Of a stretch of DNA of 32,488 bases, positions 8,152 through 16,936 are shown piece after piece. The notes under the pieces were generated by a model. That model saw only the letters and a list, made by a program, of their open reading frames with translations. It was not told the DNA's origin and did no database searches. Position 1 is the stretch's first letter; each line of letters starts with the position of its first letter. Both the position numbers and the translations under genes were made by a program. This DNA is from Saprospiraceae bacterium (lineage in GTDB: Bacteria > Bacteroidota > Bacteroidia > Chitinophagales > Saprospiraceae): positions 132,921 to 165,408 of the forward strand of contig JABSSL010000012.1 of assembly GCA_013214355.1 (NCBI GenBank), given 5' to 3'.

Positions 8152-8829
8152 ATGAAAACATCAATTTTGAATTCCACCAAATTGCTCACCGTTGTAGCGC
8201 TCGCCATGAGCTTCATCTTCGCCAGTTGTTCGAAAGATGATGAGGTAAAAGGACCTAGTGCTACCAATGATCAGGTAATCAACATTCCATTCTTTGTGCA
8301 AACTGCAGAAGGAGAAATGCCATCCGATCCAACTGATTTACTGTTTGAGACACGCAAGAAAAACCCACTACTGGCGCCAGATGGGCATCAAATTACCTGG
8401 GGTGAGTTTAGCGCCGTAAAAGGCCAAGCTATTGCTGAATGTACCGATCAAGGTACTAAAGTAACATTGAATCTAAGCGGCCTAATTCCAAATGGTGTGT
8501 ACACGATCTGGAATCTATCTTTTGAAGCACCAGGCTCGGACCTAACCGAAGAAATGTTAGGCGTAGATGGGCTAGGTGCTGCCGGAAAAGGAGATGGTTC
8601 CGACAATGCCTTTACTGCTTCAGCTGCGGGGACTGGATCTATCAGTTTTATTTCACCCGGTGGTAATTTGTCTTTGTTTGGGAGTATTGGGGCTTGTAGT
8701 CTAGTAGATAATTTTGAATGGCATGTTGCAGGAGCCTATCATGCGGATGGCTTGACTTACGGACCGATCATTGGACCGGATGGTACCTACGCAGAGCAAT
8801 TTGGATTTGCCTTTGTGAAAGGCAACTAG
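8152..8829 (+). CDS. Putative lipoprotein, unknown function
   Basis: This 225-residue protein is exported. It has a lipoprotein signal with a charged start, a hydrophobic core and the lipobox FASC, placing the lipidated Cys at 26, followed by SKDD. The mature part is beta-rich and ends in a Gly/Asp-rich region (WHVAGAYHADG, then IIGPDGTYAEQFGFAFV). The segment GVYTIWNLSFEAPG also recalls small beta-sandwich secreted domains, but I recognise no enzyme motif. It starts 276 bases from the divergent LytS kinase gene, so it could belong to that regulon. Two hairpins after the stop indicate that it is transcribed alone. Confidence 0.75.
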   Translation: MKTSILNSTKLLTVVALAMSFIFASCSKDDEVKGPSATNDQVINIPFFVQTAEGEMPSDPTDLLFETRKKNPLLAPDGHQITWGEFSAVKGQAIAECTDQGTKVTLNLSGLIPNGVYTIWNLSFEAPGSDLTEEMLGVDGLGAAGKGDGSDNAFTASAAGTGSISFISPGGNLSLFGSIGACSLVDNFEWHVAGAYHADGLTYGPIIGPDGTYAEQFGFAFVKGN

Positions 8830-8869
8830 TCCTATTTATTCACCCACTTTCTTAGCGTCAAAGGAGTGT

Positions 8870-8899
8870 TCAGCAATAGAAAGGGAAAATTATTGCTGA
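8870..8899 (+). other. Perfect 9-bp hairpin after the lipoprotein gene
   Basis: TCAGCAATA (8870-8878) pairs exactly with TATTGCTGA (8891-8899) across a 12-base A-rich loop. It has no T-run of its own and lies just before the stronger terminator, so it may stabilise the 3' end of the message. Confidence 0.45.
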
Positions 8900-8916
8900 C
8901 AACCATTTCATAAATA

Positions 8917-8950
8917 GCATCCTGGACTGTGCGTTCAGGATGCATTTTTT
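8917..8950 (+). terminator. Rho-independent terminator
   Basis: GCATCCTG (8917-8924) pairs perfectly with CAGGATGC (8936-8943) and is followed directly by ATTTTTT. Its position, about 90 bases after the lipoprotein stop and before the next gene, fits termination of that transcript. Confidence 0.8.
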
Positions 8951-9050
8951 CCATCTATAGAAATTAATTCTCTTAGTAGGGTATGAATATCCTGCTAGCT
9001 ATCCAAATGGATTTGAAAATACATAGATCCTTGGGTATTTTGTGAAGCAA

Positions 9051-10544
9051 ATGAAATTACCCAAGATGAGAAGAAATTTGACCCTATTACTCGCTATTAG
9101 TCTACTGCTTTTGATGAATTGCAATCGCAAGCAGAGTAGTCCCGCTACCTCTTCCAGTCGAGGCGCTTCCTTAGGTGGAGCCATGGTGTCCAATGAATCA
9201 GGAGCTTCACTAGATCCAAGCTTTGCGGCTGCCAAAGCCAATTATGACAACTACTGTGGAGGTTGTCATGGCGCACAAATGGATGCATTTGTAGATCGGA
9301 AATGGAAATATGGAAGCACGAAGGAAGACCTAATAAAAGGCATCAAATACGGCTACGATAATGACGGTATGCCTGCCTACGATACTACTTTTACAGACAA
9401 AGAGGTAGAAGATTTGGCTAACTTTATATTGGTAGGGATCAACAACTTGGACCGCTATAGTTTCTCTAAGAAACCCGGTGCTGGATATGTTTTCGAGGCT
9501 TCTGATCTAAAATATAAATTGGAAGAAGTGGCTGAAGGTGTTGGAATACCTTGGGGGATTACCTTCTTGCCTGGTGGAGACCTATTGATTACTGATCGAG
9601 GAGGGAAACTGTACCGGCAAACCATAGGAGGCGAACAAACGAGTATCAGTGGTGTGCCAAAGGTGGTGGCCAAAGGTCAAGGAGGCTTGCTCGACATAGA
9701 ATTACATCCTGAATACCAGGATAATGGTTGGCTGTATCTTTCGTACTCTAAACCGCACGATACCCAAGCGGGGATGGCAACCACTGCAATTATGCGTGCT
9801 AAATTGGAGGGCAATCGACTCACCGATCAAGAGGTGATATTTGAGGCATTGCCTTATTCCAAACGACGCCATCACTATGGAAGCCGTTTGGAATTTGATC
9901 GAAAGGGTTTTCTATATTTTTCCGTTGGAGACAGAGGAAATCGTTCAAAAAATCCACAAAACCTGGACAATCATTGTGGGAAAATACACAGAATAAAGGA
10001 TGATGGTAGTATCCCCGCCGATAACCCTTTTGTTAAGGTGGATGGTGCCATGCCTTCCATTTACTCTTACGGCCATCGCAACCCACAGGGTGTGGCGATT
10101 AATCCGGCAACGGGTGATATTTGGGAACACGAACATGGACCCAGAGGTGGTGATGAAATCAATATCATAAGCAAAGGAAAGAACTATGGCTGGCCCGTAA
10201 TCTCCTATGGCATCAATTACAATGGGACCACTTTTACTGAAAAAACAGCTCAAGAGGGAATGGAACAGCCGGTTTTGTACTGGGTACCTTCTATCGGCGC
10301 TTGTGGAATGACGTTTGTACAAGGAGATCGCTATCCAGGTTGGGAAGGAGCTGCTTTAGTAGGGTCCCTCCGATTTCAATATCTTAATCTTTGTAAAATT
10401 AAGGGTAATAAAGTAGTTCAGGAGGAACTTCTACTGCCCAATATTGGTAGGCTGCGAACTGTTGAAATGGGACCCGATAATTTCATTTATGTAGGCGTAG
10501 AAGATCCCGGAACTGTTTATAGAGTCATACCAATTCTAAATTAA
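9051..10544 (+). CDS. Cytochrome c / PQQ-type sugar dehydrogenase fusion lipoprotein
   Basis: This is an exported oxidoreductase of the glucose/sorbosone dehydrogenase family with an N-terminal c-type cytochrome domain, so electrons from sugar oxidation could pass to an attached haem. With the ATG at 9051 the protein has 497 residues; a GTG at 9042 and an ATG at 9066 are alternatives. A lipobox LMNC lies about residue 24. The haem motif CGGCH follows near 69-73, with a probable distal Met in DNDGMPAYD. The six-bladed propeller begins near 145 (GIPWGITFLPGGDLLITD) and includes GGLLDIELHP, HHYGSRLEFD (probable catalytic His), YGHRNPQG and HEHGPRGGDEIN. PQQ as cofactor is known for characterised relatives; here it is inferred. 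No cofactor synthesis gene lies nearby. Confidence 0.9.
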   Translation: MKLPKMRRNLTLLLAISLLLLMNCNRKQSSPATSSSRGASLGGAMVSNESGASLDPSFAAAKANYDNYCGGCHGAQMDAFVDRKWKYGSTKEDLIKGIKYGYDNDGMPAYDTTFTDKEVEDLANFILVGINNLDRYSFSKKPGAGYVFEASDLKYKLEEVAEGVGIPWGITFLPGGDLLITDRGGKLYRQTIGGEQTSISGVPKVVAKGQGGLLDIELHPEYQDNGWLYLSYSKPHDTQAGMATTAIMRAKLEGNRLTDQEVIFEALPYSKRRHHYGSRLEFDRKGFLYFSVGDRGNRSKNPQNLDNHCGKIHRIKDDGSIPADNPFVKVDGAMPSIYSYGHRNPQGVAINPATGDIWEHEHGPRGGDEINIISKGKNYGWPVISYGINYNGTTFTEKTAQEGMEQPVLYWVPSIGACGMTFVQGDRYPGWEGAALVGSLRFQYLNLCKIKGNKVVQEELLLPNIGRLRTVEMGPDNFIYVGVEDPGTVYRVIPILN

Positions 10545-10640
10545 ATTAATTTTTTGCAAAATACTTGGTAACTTAGGTAAAGGAAACCCTCTCACCACTA
10601 AAGCCTAGATCGACACTATTAATTGTAAACCCGCAATTGG

Positions 10641-11747
10641 ATGAGAACCTACACCCCAAACCCCGAAATTGTATTGCCTTTGCGCAATAGCCAAATTAAA
10701 TCCATCGTGATTCGCCTTCCTTTCTTGATGACCTTGCTCTTATGTGGTCTAAGTGTTCAGGCTCAATATGAAGCTTCAACAATTAGTTTCTTGGATCAGC
10801 TCATTGCTAAGGAGTGCCAAGTTCTTGAACTAAAGATGAACTTGGACTCTTTGCTTGACAACCGTAAAAAATACCAATACCAAAAGGCTGAATTGAGTGT
10901 AACCTTTGCAAACGGAGATAGTAAAGCAGAGGAGGTCAAGGTTCGACCCAGAGGACGTTTTCGCAACATGCACGGTGAAATTCCCCCCCTAAAGATTAAA
11001 CTATCCAATTCAAGTTTGAAGGGGCAAGGGTATATGCCCATGAATGAGCTAAAAATCGTACTTCCTTTTGGCAAGGGTAGTCGTCAAACCGATTGGCTGT
11101 ACAAGGAGTACCTAGTTTATAAGCTATATGAAAAGCTGTCACCGTTCAGTTTTAGAACACAACGGGTTGAGGTACTTCTAGCGAATACCGGTAAAAGAAA
11201 ACGACCTATTCGTCTACAAGGGTTTTTGATAGAGGATAAGGAAGAATTGGCTCATCGTTCGGATCTACATTTTTGCGAAGAGAGTCATTTAGGTGCTAAT
11301 TTAAGTCGCTATCACTACCAAATTGTACAGTTATTCCAATACATGATTGGCAATACAGATTGGTTGCCGACCACAAGCCATAATTTGGCTTTGTTTCGCA
11401 ACTCCGCGGGCGGAGTGATACCCGTACCTTATGATTTTGACTTTGCTGGCATGGTCAATACCAATTATGCTTGCCCCAACGATATTTTGCCGATATCTAA
11501 TGTTAAACAGCGGTATTTTATGGGTAATTACCCAAGTCTTGAGGAGTTGAAACCAGCGATCCAACACTTTCAATCCAAGAAAGAGGAGCTCTTACAAGTT
11601 ATTCAGTCATTTGACGCACTGCGAAAGGCTGAGAAACAAAAAATGCAACAATACCTGTTGTCCTTTTTTGATTTAATTGCCAATGATACGGAGGCAGAAA
11701 GCCAGTTCGTGCACCTGATGGAATGTCCTCGAGGAAACCATTATTAA
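10641..11747 (+). CDS. Exported CotH-kinase-like protein
   Basis: This 368-residue protein resembles the CotH/HipA-like atypical kinase fold. After a signal peptide (hydrophobic at 21-38, probable cut after VQA near 41) there is a beta-rich N-lobe with VKVRPRGRFRNM (99-110) and a helical EYLVYKLYEKLSPFSFRTQ stretch. Then come IGNTDWLPTTSHNLALF, a catalytic-loop-like segment with Asp240 and Asn248, and VPYDFDFAG, a metal-binding DFD at 265-267. These elements and their order match CotH-family proteins, some of which phosphorylate secreted proteins. Kinase activity here is inferred. A long N-terminal extension precedes the signal helix, so the true start could be further in. The gene converges with the GH3 fusion gene with only 15 bases between. 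Confidence 0.65.
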   Translation: MRTYTPNPEIVLPLRNSQIKSIVIRLPFLMTLLLCGLSVQAQYEASTISFLDQLIAKECQVLELKMNLDSLLDNRKKYQYQKAELSVTFANGDSKAEEVKVRPRGRFRNMHGEIPPLKIKLSNSSLKGQGYMPMNELKIVLPFGKGSRQTDWLYKEYLVYKLYEKLSPFSFRTQRVEVLLANTGKRKRPIRLQGFLIEDKEELAHRSDLHFCEESHLGANLSRYHYQIVQLFQYMIGNTDWLPTTSHNLALFRNSAGGVIPVPYDFDFAGMVNTNYACPNDILPISNVKQRYFMGNYPSLEELKPAIQHFQSKKEELLQVIQSFDALRKAEKQKMQQYLLSFFDLIANDTEAESQFVHLMECPRGNHY

Positions 11748-11762
11748 CTGTTAAACGGAAGA

Positions 11763-14714
11763 CTATGGCTGGGCTCGTTCGATCCTAGCGTCATATACCA
11801 CACCTTGAATACTGGGACGCACATCCATCTTGTTCAATTTGTAGTTGTTCATGGAAGGATACGTACGATTGGACAAGAAAATAAAGACTAAATCATCTAC
11901 GGGGTCTACCCAAGCAGCAGTTCCGGTGAATCCTAGATGGCCAAAGGTTTTAGCGGAAGCCTTGGGAGAAAGATTCATATTCTCATCCGGATCGAGTTGC
12001 AGCATATCAAAGCCTATTGCACGGCGTGTTTCACCTGGAAATCGCGTGGTGAAAGCCTCAAGCGTACCTGGAGCGATCCAGCTTTTCTGACCATATTGTC
12101 CCTTTTGTAGAAACAGCTGCATAATCCCGGCTAAGTCTTGAGCATTGGCAAATAAGCCAGCGTGCCCGCTTACACCTCCCAACATGGCTGCTCCCATATC
12201 GTGGACATGTCCCACGATTTCCTGCCGGCGCCAATATCTATCCCTTTCACTGGGCACGATTCGCTCGGCTGAAAACTTTTTGGTTGGATTGAAGGTAGCG
12301 GTGCGCAAATGTAAGGGCTGGTAGAAAGTCTTGTGTACGTACTGATCCAGGGGCATCCCGGTGAGCTCTTCTACCGTCTGGCCAAGGAGGTAAAAGCCCA
12401 AATCACTGTATTTGTAGTTTGTATTGGGTCGTAGTTCAGATTCATAGATCTGATGCCAGATGGAATCCACGAAGGAATGATCCATAAAGAGCTTGTCCGT
12501 CACTTTGACATCATAGGAGCCAACGGAGCTTGTTCTGTATAGTTTGGAGGAGGGGCGTGGATTTCGGCGTGTCCCTTCAAGTGTTTGTTTGTAGAAGGGG
12601 ATCCAGGCTTTCAAGCCGGCTCGATGTGCCATTAGGTCCTTAATGATCACATCCTCCTTATTGGTTCCTTTCAAGGAAGGCAGATATTTACTCAAAGGTT
12701 GGTCGATATCGATCTTCCCCTCATCCCGCAATTTCATGATAGAGAGTGTCGTGGCGGCAATCTTGGTAATGGAGGCCAAGTCAAAAATATCTTCGGTAGA
12801 CATTTTTTGCCTGCGATCATAGCTGTGGTAGCCATAGGCCTTTTCATACACAATTCGTCCATTTTTTGCCACGAGTACCACACAACCAGGCGTTGCCCCC
12901 TTTGCTATAGCTTCTTCAGCAAGCTTGTCAATCTTGGCTAAGGTGTCAGAATGTAGTCCAACATTTTCTGGTAGTGCATAACCGAGTCTTACCTTCCCGG
13001 GCATCATCACTCCCGTATTGAATCGACTCGCAGGGGAGGCGGTAACCGGGAGTCGACCTCGAACCGGGATGGCACCAAACAAAGCCTGTGCGGCAGCGTC
13101 TTGCGTTAGCTTGTCTTCATCGTAGGCTTGTAATAGCCAATTGATATGATCAAATTTTTGTAAGCTGTAGGGATTGCCAAAGACAACTAGAACGACTTGT
13201 GTCTCCTTGCTGAGTCGTTGGATGAATTCATGTTGAGCATCAGTAATTCCAAACTTCTTACTAGCAAAACTGCTCATATCATGTAAACTCACAATCACGG
13301 CATCTTTTTCCTTAAGTTGATTGATCAATTCATTCTGTTCCTTGTTGGAAAGATCTTTTGCGGCTTGCAATTGGGTCATCTTTGTGAAGGAAGCTAAGCG
13401 TCTTTGAAAGGGCGTACTAGAAGAAGCGCCGAGGCTTAGTGATGCTAGATTGAGCTGACTAAGGTTTTGAAAAGGGAGTAAACCTCTTTTATTCCGGACC
13501 ATGGTTAGTGCATGCTCAATAAGCTTTTGCTTTAGGGCCATGGCTTGTGGAGCGTTGAGGTCATTGGAAATATTCTCCTCGTTTATGGGGGTGAATTCTT
13601 GTAGCCCCATCTGGTATTTGGCGCGCAAAACTCGCTTCACGCTAGCCTCTAGATTGGTCCAGTTTAGTCGGCCATCCTTGATGTATTCTTTGATGGTTTG
13701 GAATGAAGCTTCAATGTCTTCTGGTAACAACAGCATATCATTGCCAGCCAGGAGGGCCTCCGCTTCTACCTCACCAGGCTCGAAGTACTTAGTAACACCT
13801 TTCATCTCTAGTCCGTCAGTGAAGATCAATCCATCAAAGCCCAATTCTTTCCGCAAAATATTAGTGACGGTATTTTGTGATAAAGCGGTTGGTCGATTAG
13901 GCCGATCATCGAAGGAGGGAACGTGTAAGTGAGCCACCATCATGCTTCCTACTCCTTTCTTAGCTAGGGCTCGGAAAGGGTATAGTTCAATACTATCTAA
14001 TCTTTCCTTACTATGGTTGATAATCGGCAGATCATAATGAGAATCTACGTCCGTATCGCCATGCCCAGGGAAGTGTTTGGTACAAGCCATCACCCCATGA
14101 TCCTGCATACCTTTCATATATTGATAGGCCTTCGCGGTCACATTGTAGCGATCCTCCCCAAAAGATCGCGTATTAATTACAGGGTTAGCGGCATTGTTGT
14201 TGACGTCTACTACTGGCGCAAAATTGATGTCTATCCCCACTCGCTTCATTTGGCGGGCAATTTCCTTACCCATATCGTAGAGTAAATCGTTATCCTGAAT
14301 AGCACCAAGCATAAGTTGTCTCGGATAGCTGATCGTCGTAGCCCGCATGCGCATTCCTAACCCCCATTCTCCATCGATAGCCACCATTACCGGAAGTGAT
14401 GAAGAGAGTTTTTGATATCTATTTATAAGTTTTACTTGCTTTTCGGGTGTACCCTGAAAAAAGCATAGACCGCCCACCTTGTATTGCTTGATTTGAGCTT
14501 CCACCTCGGCAATGTGTTCAGCCCCCTTATCGGAATGTGCTCTGATCATAAATAGTTGGCCCAGGCGCTCATCTTCGTCCAATGTGTTGTACAAGGAGTC
14601 AACCCAGGCTTCTCGAATGGGATCGTCCTTAACGAAAGATTGGGCCGCTGAGGATTGAGGATAGCATTGTAGCATGACCCATGCCAGGGTCAATAGTATC
14701 AGCTTCTTATTCAT
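11763..14714 (-). CDS. GH3 beta-N-acetylhexosaminidase fused to beta-lactamase-family serine hydrolase
   Basis: This 983-residue exported protein (signal peptide about 1-24) joins two enzymes that can act on cell-wall material. Residues 35-370 are a glycoside hydrolase family 3 barrel with the NagZ-type loop KHFPGHGDTDVDSH (213-226, His/Asp acid-base pair) and the nucleophile Asp300 in IFTDGLEMKG; this type removes N-acetylglucosamine from muropeptides. A GH3 C-terminal alpha/beta region spans about 385-560. Residues 585-983 are a class C beta-lactamase/penicillin-binding-like domain with Ser648-x-x-Lys651 (SITK), a Tyr769-Ser-Asp motif (YSD) and a late HLGFTGTAAW that fits the third motif. 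Such fusions are known in Bacteroidota and point to peptidoglycan turnover. No partner gene is adjacent. Confidence 0.93.
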   Translation of the reverse strand: MNKKLILLTLAWVMLQCYPQSSAAQSFVKDDPIREAWVDSLYNTLDEDERLGQLFMIRAHSDKGAEHIAEVEAQIKQYKVGGLCFFQGTPEKQVKLINRYQKLSSSLPVMVAIDGEWGLGMRMRATTISYPRQLMLGAIQDNDLLYDMGKEIARQMKRVGIDINFAPVVDVNNNAANPVINTRSFGEDRYNVTAKAYQYMKGMQDHGVMACTKHFPGHGDTDVDSHYDLPIINHSKERLDSIELYPFRALAKKGVGSMMVAHLHVPSFDDRPNRPTALSQNTVTNILRKELGFDGLIFTDGLEMKGVTKYFEPGEVEAEALLAGNDMLLLPEDIEASFQTIKEYIKDGRLNWTNLEASVKRVLRAKYQMGLQEFTPINEENISNDLNAPQAMALKQKLIEHALTMVRNKRGLLPFQNLSQLNLASLSLGASSSTPFQRRLASFTKMTQLQAAKDLSNKEQNELINQLKEKDAVIVSLHDMSSFASKKFGITDAQHEFIQRLSKETQVVLVVFGNPYSLQKFDHINWLLQAYDEDKLTQDAAAQALFGAIPVRGRLPVTASPASRFNTGVMMPGKVRLGYALPENVGLHSDTLAKIDKLAEEAIAKGATPGCVVLVAKNGRIVYEKAYGYHSYDRRQKMSTEDIFDLASITKIAATTLSIMKLRDEGKIDIDQPLSKYLPSLKGTNKEDVIIKDLMAHRAGLKAWIPFYKQTLEGTRRNPRPSSKLYRTSSVGSYDVKVTDKLFMDHSFVDSIWHQIYESELRPNTNYKYSDLGFYLLGQTVEELTGMPLDQYVHKTFYQPLHLRTATFNPTKKFSAERIVPSERDRYWRRQEIVGHVHDMGAAMLGGVSGHAGLFANAQDLAGIMQLFLQKGQYGQKSWIAPGTLEAFTTRFPGETRRAIGFDMLQLDPDENMNLSPKASAKTFGHLGFTGTAAWVDPVDDLVFIFLSNRTYPSMNNYKLNKMDVRPSIQGVVYDARIERAQP

Positions 14715-14952
14715 GGGGATTAGTTTTTACTTAAGGAACCTTGCTAAAGGTGATGTTTATATCAGTTCATACGCTTACACTTTCATCGTTCCTAAATGTA
14801 TAAATTTTTCTATAAAATGTTTGGCTCAATCTGTCCTTTAACGGAGGGTTTAACGTATTGGAGTTTTATTTCTGAGATTGCTGCTTGAAATCGAATTAGC
14901 ATACTCCGTTGGGTACTCGACACTCCTTCTACAACGCACCTACTTATTGTTT

Positions 14953-15324
14953 CTAGCTGTTTGCATCCACGCTTTGACCAAACTTTAACAAGTAACCATT
15001 ATTGTCGTAAATGGCGAATTCACGCATTCCATAATCAAATGCCTGCAGGGGGTAGCAGATGTGAGGGTAGCTCTTCAATTGGTTCCAGAGTTTCTCAACA
15101 TCATCTGTGTAGAAGTACAGCGACCCTGTCCATTGTGGCTTCTCAAAGGGCAAATGGGCATTAGGAGTATTAAACATGATATGTACACCATTCTTTTGCA
15201 GAGCAGCCCAGCCCCATTCCGCTTCATAGGATTCGCAGGTGAATCCCAGTGTTTGGGTGTAGAATTCGATGGTTTCGACCAGCTTATTGGTCGTAAACAT
15301 CGGGCTTAGTCCGATGAAAGACAT
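14953..15324 (-). CDS. Glyoxalase/bleomycin-resistance (VOC) family protein
   Basis: This 123-residue protein has the vicinal-oxygen-chelate fold pattern. It opens with LSPMFTTNKLVETIEFYTQ, continues with LGFTCESYEAEWGWAALQ and HIMFNTPN, and its second half has LYFYTDDVEKLWNQL, then YGMREFAIYDNNGYLLKFG. The last segment is the usual closing strand pair with a Glu/Asp-rich turn. Members bind metals and act on diverse small molecules or bind antibiotics; the substrate cannot be assigned. It lies 20 bases downstream of the SGNH hydrolase gene on the same strand, so the two may share a transcript. The length is normal for a single-copy VOC protein. Confidence 0.85.
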   Translation of the reverse strand: MSFIGLSPMFTTNKLVETIEFYTQTLGFTCESYEAEWGWAALQKNGVHIMFNTPNAHLPFEKPQWTGSLYFYTDDVEKLWNQLKSYPHICYPLQAFDYGMREFAIYDNNGYLLKFGQSVDANS

Positions 15325-15344
15325 GCACTAAGTAAATGAAATTT

Positions 15345-16115
15345 CTATGCGTAGAGGCTCATTAAACCTTCGATCCAGGCTTTTGCCATCAGATGCCCAC
15401 CTGCAATCGATGGATGAACACCATCTGGACACCAGTAGCTAACAGGTGCTACGGAAAGTGCTTCATCAAAGATACGTTGGTAAGGTATGAATACGGCATC
15501 GTAATCTTTCGCGATTTGCTTGGCCACTTCGCGATAGGCTGGAAAATCCTTTTCCCATGGGGCTCCGATTGCGGTTCCTCCTGCCACTGCGAATGGCTCT
15601 CCCACAATTAGTTTTACATTAGGTAGTGCCTCCTTGGTGCGATTTAGCAATTTGCGCAGATCTTTGTTGTACACTTTTACAGTGCCTTTGTAGCCGTGGC
15701 TAAGGGTATGCCAGAAATCATTTACACCGATTAGGATACTCAGTACATCCGGTTTCAGTTGCAAACAATCATCTTCCCAGCGGTTGGCCAATTGAAATAC
15801 CTTGTGTCCACTAATGCCGCGATTATAGAAGCGCAATTCGCTGGTAGGATGGTTGCCTAACATTTGGGAGACGATTTGGTAAACGTAGCCGCGCCCCATA
15901 CCGTTTCCTTGGTTGGCGTAGTATCGCCCTTTATCCCGACCCGCATCAGTAATAGAGTCTCCCTGGAATAGAATTGTGGTGCCTTTGGGGATGCCTTCTA
16001 CATTGATTTCGGCTGCCTTTAGTTGGATGGAGGAAGCGGCAGTAGCAGCGGCAAAGGCAAAGGCACTTTTGCGGATGAAGTTTCTTCGACCTGTAGAATG
16101 CGTTTTGTTTTTCAT
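15345..16115 (-). CDS. Tat-exported SGNH/GDSL hydrolase
   Basis: This is an esterase/lipase-type hydrolase of the SGNH family. With the ATG at 16115 the protein has 256 residues and starts MKNKTHSTGRRNFIRKSAF, a typical Tat signal, followed by an Ala-rich helix; an upstream in-frame start at 16142 would only push this signal inward. Block I is ILFQGDSITDAG with the nucleophile Ser54. Block II is RGISGHKV (Gly103), block III is ILIGVNDFW (Asn132) and block V is PDGVHPS with Asp231 and His234. All four catalytic-site blocks are present, so it should be active. Relatives deacetylate or de-esterify carbohydrates; the true substrate is unknown. Confidence 0.9.
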   Translation of the reverse strand: MKNKTHSTGRRNFIRKSAFAFAAATAASSIQLKAAEINVEGIPKGTTILFQGDSITDAGRDKGRYYANQGNGMGRGYVYQIVSQMLGNHPTSELRFYNRGISGHKVFQLANRWEDDCLQLKPDVLSILIGVNDFWHTLSHGYKGTVKVYNKDLRKLLNRTKEALPNVKLIVGEPFAVAGGTAIGAPWEKDFPAYREVAKQIAKDYDAVFIPYQRIFDEALSVAPVSYWCPDGVHPSIAGGHLMAKAWIEGLMSLYA

Positions 16116-16214
16116 ATCGATGGCAATGTTTAAAGTTGTCAAGAGAATTAGCCCCTCAAAAGGGCGTAGTATTAGTAGAACCCTGAAGATCGGAATTGAG
16201 TCGTAAACTTCCTA

Positions 16215-16832
16215 CTATTTGAGGGTGGCTTTTCCCCAATAATTGAAGCATGCGGGGCGCCAGCCTGGAATATACATCGTCTGTAAATCAGGAATGTGGA
16301 ATCCTGCATCTTGAAAGAGTTCGGGAATTCTTCGGTTTAAATTGCAACCACCTCCCAATCGCTTCCAGAGTGGATTGATTCGGTTCTGCCATTTCAGTAC
16401 CGCTGGATCAGGCGCGGCGCCATGCTCACAGAAAAGAACTTGCCCGTTCGGTTTTAGTACCCTTTTCATCTCTTCTAGTGCTTTTCTAGCCGCTGGAATG
16501 GAACAAAGGGTGTAAGTAATCACAATGGTATCAAATTGTTGATTATCCAAGGGAATGTCTTCGGCGGAAGCTTGTATGTATTGAATGGGGACGTCATGTT
16601 TCGCTCCCTCTTCTTTCGCCATTAACAGTAGCTCACTTTGAGGTTCTAAGCCCCAAATGGTATCTACTTGATCTTTTTGGTAAAAGGGAAGATTTAAACC
16701 GGAACCGATTCCGATTTCCAGAACCTCACCTTTGGCTAAAGGAACTACCTTGGCGCGCTGCTTACTAACCGTACTTACGGAGCAGGTGCAGTTGATTAAT
16801 TTGGGAAGAACATATTTGCTATAAATCCCCAT
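16215..16832 (-). CDS. Class I SAM-dependent methyltransferase (UbiE/Methyltransf_11 type)
   Basis: This 205-residue cytoplasmic enzyme has the Rossmann-like methyltransferase core. Motif I is EVLEIGIGSGLNLPFY (36-51). An acidic strand end follows (IWGLEPQSELL), then IQASAEDIPLDNQQFDTIV and ITYTLCSIPAARKALEEM, and the post-motif LKPNGQVLFCEHG. The pattern is that of small-molecule methyltransferases related to the phosphatidylethanolamine or quinone enzymes; it is not assigned more closely because the substrate-binding tail (NLNRRIPELFQDAGFHIP) is not diagnostic. It is transcribed divergently from the VWA gene across 104 bases. Confidence 0.85.
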   Translation of the reverse strand: MGIYSKYVLPKLINCTCSVSTVSKQRAKVVPLAKGEVLEIGIGSGLNLPFYQKDQVDTIWGLEPQSELLLMAKEEGAKHDVPIQYIQASAEDIPLDNQQFDTIVITYTLCSIPAARKALEEMKRVLKPNGQVLFCEHGAAPDPAVLKWQNRINPLWKRLGGGCNLNRRIPELFQDAGFHIPDLQTMYIPGWRPACFNYWGKATLK

Positions 16833-16936
16833 CTCTATACCAGATTAGCTGTTTGGTGAAGCAGAGATCTTGATCTCCCTGGCAAGTTTACTGTTTTTAT
16901 GCTAAAAATTCCTCAACTCCCTTCTATATTAGCTGT

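Noticed and set aside
14820-14925. Palindrome with AACGGAG/CTCCGTT arms upstream of the GH3 gene
   Set aside because: Only the seven-base ends pair well and there is no core hairpin at the midpoint, so it was not listed with the foldback elements.
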